NCBI GenBank assembly: GCA_947846985.1 | Contig: CANTUZ010000002.1 | Coordinates: forward strand, 17,809,587 to 17,873,586 | Reading direction: 5' to 3' | DNA from: Fratercula arctica | Lineage: Eukaryota; Chordata; Aves; Charadriiformes; Alcidae | Length of the DNA stretch: 64,000 bases | In this document: piece by piece, positions 47,761 to 59,700 of the stretch | Numbering within the stretch: position 1 is the first letter of the stretch | Layout: each line of letters starts with the position of its first letter | The notes under the pieces: model-generated | Seen by the model: only the letters and a program-made list of their open reading frames with translations | What the model was told of the DNA's origin: nothing | Database searches by the model: none | Made by a program: the position numbers and the translations under genes

Positions 47761-49942
47761 TTTATACAGAAATAAATGGGCACACACGAGATTAAAAATC
47801 TGGCTCTCTTATGATCTCCGCTATGTTAGTATTTTTACGAATGCAATGCAATGGTGTGGGCAGAAGGGCAGGAGGTGACAAGGCAGTGACAAGGGAGCCC
47901 ACAGCAAGTCGATGTGGCCACTTCAGGGATGAAGAAGCTGCAAGGAGACTCGGCTGTGGTTGAGTCATCCATGGCAAAGACGCCTGAGAGCGGGGAGGCC
48001 ATTTGATGCTGCTCACAGACAGCATGGGAAAGCTGGGGGCTTCCTTGCTCTTGTCACTGCGTAAAAAACAGCAACTACTAATAAGGAAGGATAATTAAAC
48101 TTGGCCTGACTTAACAGCAGCGGTAGGCTCATCACCCTTTGGTGTCTTTGGAATGAGATGTGGGCCAGTGTGTGTGTCTGCGCCTGTGTGTGTTAGAAAC
48201 ACACATGAAGTCAGCTTTTAGGAGGGAAGGAATCTGCGGGCTGCGCATACAGGAGGTCCCATCAGACCACCTGAGTGCTCGCTTGTGGGCGCCCATTCCT
48301 TGAATCTGTGAATCGTCCTCTGAGCCCTGCTGGCTTTTATCTCAAACGCTCGCACAGGCTGAATTGTAAGCATAAATGCACATGGTAATGAGGTCTGAAA
48401 CATTTCATGTAATGTCTAAAAAAATAACTCAGAGTAACATACGTATTCCATACAGGTTAAAAATCAATTGTTTGTTTTGTTTTTTTTTCATTGGCATTTA
48501 TACTTAAATATTCAGTCTTGTGAATTATCATAGACCTAAGAAAGATCTGTAAATGATTAACTTTACAAGACACGTTTGTACATATACAGGAATGGTGAAA
48601 TCTTTGTCACATTCATGCATTAATAGCACAGGTTAGCCCGATGCACTCAAGACTGCATTTTTACAGCCATTTCTATCTGTTTACATCAAATAGTTACAAT
48701 GTCAGTAAAATAGGTGCTAAGAACTAGTTAAACTTGGACTAGCCATGAAAACGCCATTTCACAATTGACATACTGTTAACTGTTAAAAAAACAGAACAAA
48801 AAGGCATGTGAACATAGCTGAATCAAATAACAAGACATGAAAGAGAAAACAATACGTGGTGCAATTTCCATGATTCTGGATTTTAAGGAACAGTTGTCCC
48901 ACACACCAGGCTTTGCGTTTGCAAACACGGTAGCATAAGAATAACTTCCTATTTCCTGGGACTGCTGTGTTTAATTTCTTCATTCCGACAGCAACGTATA
49001 GCATTTTCAAGGGCAGATTAGGCTTGGAGTTCTAATGCAAAGAGAATGTTTTTATATACCACAAGGAGCAAAAAATAACCTCACTACTTTTCTGCTTTGT
49101 CAGTCATTTTTAATAGTCTAACACAGGTGGAGCGCAAGAAAGGTAAGCTGATGCAGATTTCAACTTTTGTCAGAGAGATGCATCCAGATACATACAGAGC
49201 GCAAACAGCGCTTAACCTTACAGCCTAAAACAGAAATACTTTTGGTTAAAACATTTGCTAATATACAAAGGAAGTGAGCATTAGAATTTGAAGAATGTGG
49301 GAGTAAATAAATGCCTTTTGCTATGGACAAAGGTGGAAAAACTTACTGGAAGAGAACTTCACTCATGGATGTTCAGTATGTTCTATCCAGTTATAATTTT
49401 TAATATATTTTTTCATATTGGTTAAAAATAGCTAATTCCACTGGGCACTGTTCAAATGTTTCTAGAGTAAAATGCTTATCCTTACGTAACCCTCAGGTAA
49501 ATAAAATAAAACAGTGCCAGACCAAAAAAGCCAAACTACGTATGCTTGGGGTCACCACCACCCACTCAAGTAGCATCGCACAGCTGTCACACCCTCACTC
49601 CTGGGAGTCCACAGAGCCATAGATTTGCCAGCCTGGATAATAAATAGGCCAATACACCTGCCTCATCATAAAAGTAAAGAAAAAAAAATGTTGCTTAATT
49701 AGACAGTTTAGATTATTTATGATTTTCTGTTTAAGTATTTAATAGACTTCTGTTCTCCTGTTTTAGATTTCATAAACAACTGCATTGGACCAGAAAACCT
49801 GAAATGAAGCTGTAACCAAGTCCTGGTAGTGACTCTGCATGGATGACCAAAGACATCACCGACGGCTAACCCGGCTGGTAGGTGTGAGCCAGGTACGGTC
49901 CATGGCAGGACCTGCTCCTTGATGGACACCTCACAGCATCCC
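47761..49942. other. Unassigned non-coding stretch
   Basis: Unique-looking, mostly AT-rich DNA with no recognised gene or repeat family. Confidence 0.5.
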
Positions 49943-49974
49943 CCATCCCTCCATCCCTCCATCCATCCATCCAT

Positions 49975-50007
<33 letters not shown>
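49943..50007. repeat. (ATCC)n microsatellite
   Basis: Imperfect CCATCCCT units lead into ten perfect ATCC units (49961-50000), followed by GTCCATC. On the minus strand it translates as repeated DGWM, which accounts for the 148-codon minus-strand frame there. It is likely to be length-polymorphic. Confidence 0.95.
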
Positions 50008-52467
50008 TGCTCCATGTGCGAGCGATGCTTGTTCAGAGACAGGTCTCAAGCACTCACGCCTGTACAAATGAGAGATGCCCGCCCTGGCAAGGCAAAACAA
50101 ACAGGTGAGGAGACAGGGAGACCAGCTTCTGGTCTGCTGCTGGTGGGCAGCCCGCTGTACCATCAGAGGTCGCAGAACTTGGTCATAAGCCAGTACGAGT
50201 TTAAATTTCCACTGACTTTAACAGGCCATGATTTTGCACACATCATTTTCAGTCTACATGCAGAGTATTTCTCCTTCCGTATTTATCGTCAACAAAATTT
50301 AAAATAGATTTATCCTGGCTATGTAGGTCAAAGAAGATTCGTTTCAGTTCCCAAAGCTTAATAAAGAACTATTAAGTGCTAAATGAAGTATTGAAACCAT
50401 ATTTCTCAGCCAGATTTCACAGATGTATAGCATTTAATAACTTAAGAACTCTTTATTTCCTCTTATTGAATTTCTGTTTTCTTTAATTGTGGGAGTTAAT
50501 TAACAAGAGCACAATAAAAGTGAAATGGTAACCATTACTTAGGCAGCATTAGCAAACCAGTCACCCTGAAGTGCCATTTAAACTGCTTTACTTTCTCCCT
50601 GTGAAGCAGGAAACAATTGTTAACAGGGCAGCTGTAACTTCATGGAAAGCTTCATTTTTAATGTACTTTTTAGTATCGTTTAATTATTTTCAGTGTTATT
50701 TGAAGACATTTAGGAAGGATAACCTTCAGGAGCTGAGAAATCACATCTTTCTGACTTTACTATCACCCTGTCTGTGTGCAGAACTGTGCAGTTTAAATTT
50801 AGATCACTCCAAAAGATAACTGTTCCTCTAGGCTCAATTTCACATTATTTTTCAGATAGCTTATTTAATTACTCTTTTAGTTATGTTCTGCCAGGGTGAG
50901 TGACCTTAGCTAATAATCAGTTATTTTTTAATAAATTTACTACCCCGTTTAATTACATTTTTGTAATACTGTACTTGGAGTTATTGAATGGATTACCCTG
51001 CCCCAGCTAACATGTTTTCCTGCAAAGAACAGTGTGAAGGAGTGTGGAATAAGCCTTATTGCCATACTGGGGCAAAAAGTTGAATAGCAGTTTATCTGTC
51101 AAATCAAAGTTCGAAGGCCAACGTGTTAATGCAGACTTAGTGTTTAGAGAAATAGTGTGAGCCAGTCTTGAGAGAAAAAAACACCAAGCTGCTTCATTGA
51201 TGTTCACTTTGTTTGATGTAAGTTTTAATCTAAATGGGAAAGTTTTGCCTTCCTCTGTGATGTGCGGTTGGTGCGACCTCATCCCTGGAGGAGCAGAGTG
51301 AGTAATTGCCATCTGATGCCCAGAAAATGTTTATTTTACAATAAAAATAAAACAAGTTTGATAGAAGAAAACCATTCCCCCACCACCACTGCCAAACCGG
51401 CTGGGAGGATCCTCCACAATTATCCTCTGCTCTCCCGAACCAGGCTGTGTGGCTTTTTCTCTCTTAATTCAATTCAGCACTCAGCTTTGATTTCGGAAAT
51501 CCTATCATCATCGTGGCTTGTAAAGAGAGCACAAAAGTGAGCAAAGCCTGCTTTGAATTAGAGAATTACAGAGAAACGCTGCTAGTTTAGAACAATGTGA
51601 GCTTGTGATCTTTTTATCTTGGCTAGTGAGATCCCCAGCAACAGCTAGAGTATGTCCAGAGTGGGAACAAAGGTTGTTTAACCCTTTGGAGCTGAACCCA
51701 GCCTGCCGGGCAGGTTCTGGCAGCCGGAGCTCACTGCAGCTCATCTGAACTGTGGGTGAGCTCCCTTCTCTGTTCAGCATGGACAAAAAGAAATCTCCAC
51801 TGATCCTGTCTGCAGGATTTCCAGTTGGTTTGCACCTCCTAGGTAGCACAAATCCTGGAGCTAAAGGCAGAAAATCTGGCCGGCTGCCTGGATTTGCGGC
51901 AGGGCGCGAAGGACATCCCACCAAAATAATGCACCCAGCTTCGTCCTCAGCCTCCCCAGGCCAATCCCCGGGAATTGAGAGACAGCACATCAATCTCCTT
52001 TGAAGGGAAGGTGAATATGCAGAGGAAAACACCGTGCATATATTGTCCTGTCTTTCACTCTTTCTTTCCACCTCCTCTCCTGTAGGAGTTCATAGGCGTA
52101 TGCTGCTTTCAATGAACTTTTCAAAGAAAAAAAGATTATGAGAGAGCTCTGCAAGTAAAATAGTCCCCACAAAGCTCGAACATCTGTAAGCTCATCCCTG
52201 CTCACCTTGGTGTCCCAAAAGGCACAGAGCTGGCCAGCGTGAGCACATGGCAAGAGAGGAGACCCAGTCATGGGACTCTGAAACTTGTTCATCTCATGTG
52301 AAGCTTGAACGGCTTCACATCAGAAATATCACCTCATGGCACCTCCCATCACGTCAGTTCAGTGTCAAAGAAGACATGGATTTGGACTGTACACATGTGA
52401 AAATGTTAATACAACCAAAATTAACCTTCATTTCCTTTTATCAAGATATTACATTGGCAACTGCAGT
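50008..52467. other. Unassigned stretch, partly enhancer-like
   Basis: No gene is recognised. The 50440-50960 part is AT-rich with several TTAATTA/TTTAATTA and CAATTGT words and no long repeats, the look of many conserved non-coding elements, though conservation cannot be judged from one sequence. A 187-codon minus-strand frame (51508-52071) has no family signature. Confidence 0.4.
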
Positions 52468-52517
52468 AAAAAAAAAACAAAACAAAAAAAAAAACCAAAA
52501 AAAACCCAAAACAAACA
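52468..52517 (+). repeat. A-rich tract, (A)nC type
   Basis: Fifty bases of A interspersed with C, similar in style to the tract at 20.93 kb. No retroposon body is recognised upstream. Confidence 0.85.
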
Positions 52518-52639
52518 CATCTAGTGAGATTTTTTAAATCCTCTTAGAGTTATAAAATGGGTAAGTTTAAAAAAATCTCTACAGCAAGAGTTTTCCTTTC
52601 TGTTTCACAGTTACTACCAAACAAAATCAGGAAATTATT

Positions 52640-52960
52640 TTCAGAGAGATTTATATGGTAGGACCGAACTTAGAAATTACATTTAGGAATTCTCTGAGAG
52701 TACATGTTGTAACATAGCACAGAAATCCTGTGAGCCAGTATGGATTTGTAAAAAGTAAATCACACTTGACTAACCCAATTACCTTTTTAGTATAATTAAC
52801 ACAGAAGAGAACCAGGAGGCATAACTGTATCTGGATCCCTAGAAATGTACTGAAAATTTCACATGACTTCAATTAGGGACCCATATATACTTTACTTCTG
52901 TAAATAGGACTTTGAGTGAATGAAACAGGAATGAAATCATACGTCGAAATCAGATTGGAA
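52640..52960 (+). mobile_element. Ancient CR1/L2-group LINE fragment
   Basis: YGFVKSKSHLTNPITFL is encoded at 52739-52789 and matches the QHGFxKGxSxLTNLxxF block of LINE reverse transcriptases. It is preceded by nucleotide wording (ACTTAGAAATTACATTTAGG, AACATAGCACAGAAATCCTG) that fits the upstream region of such elements. Stop codons follow at once. Both boundaries are approximate. Confidence 0.55.
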
Positions 52961-55900
52961 AAAAAAAAAGACCATGCTTCATGGAAAGAAATTCTGGACT
53001 TCACAACATGCAAAGTCCACTTGGTGTCTCTTTCCCAGTTTCCCCACTGCTGAGTCAGGCTGGGGAGCTCGTCCTCATGGACTGGTTGGGCTCAAGCACT
53101 AACCCTTCCCCACAGGCCTGGTGTCTTTTCATCCCCTGTAGTGACTCCACACCATGGACACAGGTGGAATCCCCCCTTCCACATACCCAATGATTTACCC
53201 AGTGATTTTGACCTTGTTTCTCAGCTAAACTATTTCTTATATACCAAGTTTGCCTTTTGCTACCTATTGTGTTCCGCCTGGTACAAGGCTGTCCCCCATT
53301 CAAAAAGTAATATTAATCTCTAAATCTGAGGAAAATAAACTAAGAGATTCCTAAAGAATTAACTAACCCTGCAAAACATTTATGAAGTCTGTAATCAAAT
53401 TAAGCCCTAACAAATGCTTCAGAGGCACTTGAAAGCTTGCATGCATCTGACTTTTTTTCCAGCTAGACCAATAAAAGAAACTTGACTATGCAGATAAAAC
53501 CTTTGCACAATACTGGATTGTAAAGCTCAATCAACCCAGCCTTTTTCTATACAAAGAAATACTAAAACCCATCATCATTCAATTGTAGTGGCACTCGCCC
53601 TAACTGGTGACTGCTCTTGTTGCTGAAGCTAACAATAAACATTTGCTCATCAAAGGCTGCTCAGCCCATCTGCTTCCAGACGTTATTTCCAGTTAAAATG
53701 TTGCCCTTGGAAAATAAGAAATTATTATGTGTACAGTACAAAGACAAATACGTGTGTATATGTGGGCTTTGTTTTGTGTAAGGTATATGTGTGTAAAGTA
53801 ATAAATACAAATTTACTGACTTGGCATCTGACTTCAGCCCTGGCTGAGACAGCACCGATGTTGGTTAGCACCTGGGCCACGAGCAGAATGTCTTCCCAAG
53901 GCTGCCCTGCTCTCCATGGAGACTCATGCAAATCCAATTTATATAGAGGTAATTAGGGATGGAAATGGCCTCACTCTGGTTTTGGAGGCTGGTAAGAAAC
54001 TTTAACGTTCATCCCAGGACCATGCACTGCATTGACTGCTATCCCAAGCCAGAGGCTGGAACAGTCCTGGCAGTGGACTCGGTGCTTGGTTAGTCCTGAG
54101 CACAGGGCTTTGGAGCACCAATTCTTATGGGAGAGCAAGTTCCACCCAAAGGTCCATCTCACCCTTCAATTGAGTTTCCAGGAGTTTGTCCATACAAAAA
54201 TTCATCTCTTTTTTTCATTGCTAGCTAAGTTAATTCAGTGCAACGTGCATTTGTTACCAGCTTAAAGCATTAAACTGTTACTTTTTTATAAGCTGACACT
54301 TCTTTCAGTAAAGTAAAAGTAAAAAGCAATATGAATCAATGAAGTAATCCCTCCATCCTTAGAAAACAGCAGAGAAGTGATATTTGCCATTCCCTTCTAA
54401 GAAATCTGCACACATCATGCTTGGTCTCAATTCAATAAGATTCAGAAGACGCCAATTCCCAGGGCAAAACTCTGGACTATGTAGGGGCAAGGGGAAATGC
54501 TGAGGAAACATTTTTATAAACCAGGGATTGTTATGAATTTCTGGTTAAGTCAGAGCAGTATTTGCCATGTGTGAGATCATTTCCAAAGACAAAGGAAGAG
54601 GGCAACTTTTTCAAAACCCATAATGACACATGACTTCAGAAATGCTCTGGCTTTTAGCTGCCTTGTTACCTGACCACATCCACCAAAGGCACTGCTAAGT
54701 CACTGCCTGAATTCGTGAGCACCCCTGTTTGGCCATTAGACTTTCTGAAGCCATTGGAGCCCAAACATCTAAGAGCTAAAGGACTACTCCAGCTGAAGCA
54801 CAATAGTCAAATTATCTAAACACCCATTTAATTAAAGACAGTCCATTTGCAGTTTTAACATCTAGAAGGGAGGGCACCCATCTGAGATGTGAAGACCGGG
54901 GCTCACGCTCCTCTGTAATGGCTTCTAGATGTCAGCAGCGTGACACCTATTGCATCTTCCGGGCTAAATCCTTCCCTACTCTGTGATGTGGGATAGGATA
55001 CAGGACACGTGGAAGTTGATCTGTCTTGAGAAAGGGTGCCTTCAGACAGGTGAGGATCGAGGCCTAGAGTGCTGTTGGAGCCCTTATGTAGATCTACATC
55101 ATCAAATGCTGTTTCTACTCTCTAGCTCGTTTTCACTTTGGTTTCCATATTATTTTAAGTCACTGGAGCTTGAAAGTCTGTCTTTGTCACAAAATACTGA
55201 CCTCATTATAACAGACACTGCGTGCAAAATATCCACACTGAATGGCACCCATGGCTAATGTAAGTTAAATCTCAATCTACCCATCTTCTTAAATGCTGAA
55301 TAAAACTTAGAAAGGCCCTACTTCAGCAACAACAGTGGCATTACAGTCACAGACGTCTATAGATTACCTCTCTAGCCATGTCTATGGTAACACAAGCCAA
55401 AAGTAGCTGGAAGTTTGCACTTGAATTCTCCAGATGAAGAATGCCAATTTAATTGAACCCAGATGATACCGATAAGGAGAAACCCTCGCTGCTACAGTAG
55501 AGACCATTGAAAGCTGCAACCCCCAGCAGAGACAGTCTGCAGGAAATAAGGAATTCTTTTTGCTTGAACTTGGCCCATTTTCTTCCCCACTGTGATGAAA
55601 TCCATGGCTAACCAACAGAGATGCAAGGAAATTTCCCTACAGCATAACAGGACTTGACAATCAAAAAAGTAACATAAACAATGAGTTTCTGACTCCTGGA
55701 GATACCAGGAATGCTAAAGCAGTGATGTCTGTCTCCTTACCTTTATGGCAGTGCTGAGTTACAGTGGAGGAGGAACATCACGGGCACAGTTAAGTGGAAA
55801 CATTCAGGCACTGCAACTCTCCTCTCCCAGTTCTGTTCCCAAACACTTTCTGCCCAATAGAGCTTCCCAACTTAATTTTTTGGCACAAATCAGCAGTATG

Positions 55901-56764
55901 ATTAAATACTGGAGAGCATCTGCTGGATTTTGTGAAAGGGAACAGCTCCATTGCCAGGTCATAGAGATCCAGGAAACACCAAAGCAGGCGCTTTTTTCCA
56001 CAATTAAGGAAGCATGGTACAATACATTGGGAAGATGCATCTCCCCTGTTCCCCCTCACTCTGGATTAGGTATCTGGTTACAAGAATATCAGAATTACCA
56101 GTCACATTTTTTTCTCATGGCAAGTTTTTAACTTCTAAAGTGTTTTCCTACCCTTTGCAGTGTTCCACAGCATCAGCGAAGTTTGCTTCTGGTTTGTTAC
56201 TAAGGGCGTGATCCTCTCAGTGTTCAGATCTCTCCAAGGGGACACTTGGCCATGGTTGAGGACAGATTCCCCTCCAACTTGTTCCATGAAACAACAGCTG
56301 TCTCAAGATCTTGATGAAAAATCGAAACCTTACTATTATGTCTCAAGTGCAACATTTTCCATATACCTCTTCAAGGCTATCGGTATCCCTGAGCAGAAAG
56401 GACACTGGCAGTTGACCTGGGGACTGAGTTGTCTCCTCAATGCAGTCTCCAAAATCAAGAGCTTAAGGAGTCCAATATATTGTCTGATGACACCAAGTGC
56501 ACAGAGTTAGAAAGAGAGATTTTTTTGAAAATTCATGGTCTTACATATTCCTTGACTTGAGGAAAGCATTCCTGGACAAAAGTGAAGTTAGGTTGTAGTG
56601 GGTTAGTGGATGGTTTATGTAAACTGTAAAGGACTTCTTTTACAACAGGGTTCTGTGAGACCCCCCAAACTCAAAAAGAGGACAAGACCTGAGAGACACC
56701 AATGAAAGTCTTACAGTCACTGTCGTTGTAGGGGATACTCCTCTGGGTATCATTAAGAGACAGC
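52961..56764. other. Unassigned non-coding stretch
   Basis: No gene is recognised. A pyrimidine-rich run ending CCCTTTGCAG at 56160 resembles a splice acceptor and is followed by an open frame to 56510 that has no family signature. At 56543-56578 the frame YIFLDLRKAFLD resembles LINE polymerase motif A but is isolated. Confidence 0.4.
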
Positions 56765-59700
56765 TGGGTTTGGGGTTAGGACTAATGATTATAATATAGT
56801 CTGCAGAAAAAGCTACAAAGCACAAATAGGTAGGAGAAGATGTAGAATCAATTTACCAGACACTTTACATTTTCTTTTCTTTAATGGCTATGTACCAAGT
56901 TAGGGTTTAAGGTTAGAGATTCAGAATAAAATTAATCTACGGTTGTTCATATTGCTGCATGCATGAGGATGAGCCCAGAGAGTTAAGGACAGGACTGCTA
57001 TTAGTAGTATTGAAGGTCTTGTTTAATTTTGTTGTGTGGATATGGAAAAGTATATCAGATAGAAATGTTTTAACTAAAGACTGCTAGGCCAGCAAAGATA
57101 GGTAAAGGATTAGTATTATTTACACCCAATACCTTTCTTTTTTTTTTTTTTTCCATAGACTAGTTTGCCAGGTACGTGTTAGTGCACAGTTCCAGAGTCC
57201 AGGCCAGCCAGACTCTCACACAGGAGTGGGTCAAGGACATTTTAATGATTTTAAAATCTTAAGCATCTACAGTTGTTATTGAAATATCTTTGAAGGGCCC
57301 CAGAATATAACTAGAGAAAAAGTGTGGGGTTTTATGCCTTATGTCGCTTTTTGGTGAAGGGCTGGCAGTTTCTAACTCAAAGTTAGTGTCGCAGTTAGAA
57401 TTAGACTCCTAGAACCTAAAAATACAGACAGGTCATTTTTGTTACACCCTGAAAAGTCTACAAAAATGCAGTGAGGACTCATTTCTGTGTTATAAATCTG
57501 GCCTCATGAGTGCACTTATGTTTGGGATTAGGACTGAGACAAGTAATCCAGATCCTGAAGACACAGGTAGGCACTTCTTGCTTCCTCATGCAGAAGCCAG
57601 AAAGGATTGGTAGGGACGATGGTACGAGTGAGCCTCTGAAAACCTCCAGATACTTTTAGTTTAGCATACGAAGCAATGAGATGGTACGGGTCAAGACAGC
57701 TATTGGTGGTACTGAAGATACTATGAAGACACTACATTGCCTTTGACAATATAGATTGACATCTAAGTAATTTTAAAGTACAGATTAGTATCAGAGTTAT
57801 GGAATGTAAAACTCTATAAATTAATTACTGCTGCATTCTGCAGAGTCTAGAAAGCAACTCATATACTACTCAACCTCGTTTCATTTTTATGTAATGGCAG
57901 GTCCCTGGGCACCCTACAACTTTGTATTAGGGATGAAGAAACAAAAGCATCTTGAAGAACAAACTGTATTTGTTAAGCATTGAGAAAGATGGAAAGGTTG
58001 GGAGAAAAACTGAAGCAGAGGGGCTATGGGCATCTTATATTCTTTTTTGTTCTATGAGCCACTTCCTTTCTTTATCACTTAGAGATAGAATCAGGTTTTA
58101 CTAGAAGAAAACACATCTAGACAAGCTACATTTGCTGCATCTTTCAGATCCCAGATCATTGTGGAGAAGAGTGGTACTACTCGGTGCTGTATAATGTGGG
58201 GTTTCTGACCCAGAAGCCTTGCCGAATAGGTGGATATTAAACCTAGGTTAGTGTTTGAGAAGCTAGGGGATCTACATACACTGCTCTAACGGTATCACAC
58301 AGGACTCAGACAGATATGATGAAGACTAGTATTAGCAGGGTTCTCTGCCCTGTGTTGTCATTGAATATAGGCAAGGGACAGATTGGGCTCAAGTTTCAGT
58401 TCTAGGACCTAATGCATTTCTTGTTTGGCTTCCTGGAGGCATCTCACCTTGAGAGTATATTGTGATTTTCATAACAAAATACCTTAAACCAAGGTGGGGG
58501 GTTTAGGATTGCATTTTAAGAAACTACAGCAGAGAGAAAGTCTGTTCTTGCTGTGCCTTCTTCATTCTAGGAAGATGGGGACAGGATCTAGATAACCAAA
58601 AAGCTGCCTATCCCATGCAGTAAATAACAATACAAGGACCAGAGCTCTTGTTCCAATCCAAATTTTCTGTGCTTTGCAGTACTGAAAAATAATAAACTTT
58701 CTGGCTGCACCTGGTTCTGTAAAACCACTCTGCTCCCTCCAGTTTTACCCCAAATCCCCACCCAAAAACCCAGCCTGAAATGCATTTAAGCAGGAGGTGT
58801 TTCAGACTCAAACTAAGCTTCTCAGTCCTATCAGCTGCCTCCACCCGTACTGCCTGTAGCATGCAAGATGGCACATCAAGGCTTGGAGCCCAAAGGCAGG
58901 TGGATGGGGAGCAATACCTTCCCTGAAATCATCACAGAAGTGCTCGGGGCTGCCAAACATCTCTTCTCACCTCATCCTTCTGAGCTCTGCATGCACAGCA
59001 AGAAAAACCTGTTTGACTGCTTCCAGCTCCTCATCCATGCTCCCAGCCAGAAGTCCCAGTCTGGGCTGTACAAAGACTCTCCATGTACATAGACACATCC
59101 CTACAGCCTTCAGCCCGTCACCAGGTTTTCACCCTCTGCCTATCCTTTTCACCAGCACACAGGGAAGGCATTTGGGTCCCACAACCAATCCCTATCCATA
59201 AGCTCATAAATAACCAAACGGCCATCCCTGCCTGAAGTCATGATAAAAAGATCCTGCCCCTCAAATACCACTCCTCTCCATAAAACCCTCCTAGCTCTAC
59301 TAGAAGGGAGGAGGAGGAATCAAGAATAGTTTCTTTCACTTCTTGAACTCAAACATTAAACCTGACATTAACTTAGCATGTTCCCTCATTCCTGATGGGA
59401 CCTTTTATTGGAAAGACACTGGGTCATGCACAATGATGTAACGACTTCAACCTCCAGAGCAGAAGTCTTCTTTCCCAAAGCCTTGTTGGCGCAGAGCAAC
59501 TTAAAAAAAATGTCTCTAAATGCATTGGGATCTGCACCCCACAACCAAGGCAGTTATGTAAACAGGACCATGTCCTGCCTTACCTGAGTGTCTCTATCTT
59601 CTGTCCTTTCCTGCCTTTTTAGGAGCTGCAGGATGTAGCAAGGACAGCCCCTCTGGCTGCTGTAGCTTTTCTCGCTAGCTCTAACCACCAACCTGACAGT

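Noticed and set aside
49717..50163. 148-codon minus-strand ORF with DGWM repeats
   Set aside because: The repeated residues are a translation of the ATCC microsatellite.
51508..52071. 187-codon minus-strand ORF
   Set aside because: No motifs and no splice context; consistent with chance in GC-moderate DNA.
56160..56510. Acceptor-like CCCTTTGCAG followed by a 116-codon open frame
   Set aside because: The protein is unrecognised and no matching donor, partner exon or conservation can be shown.
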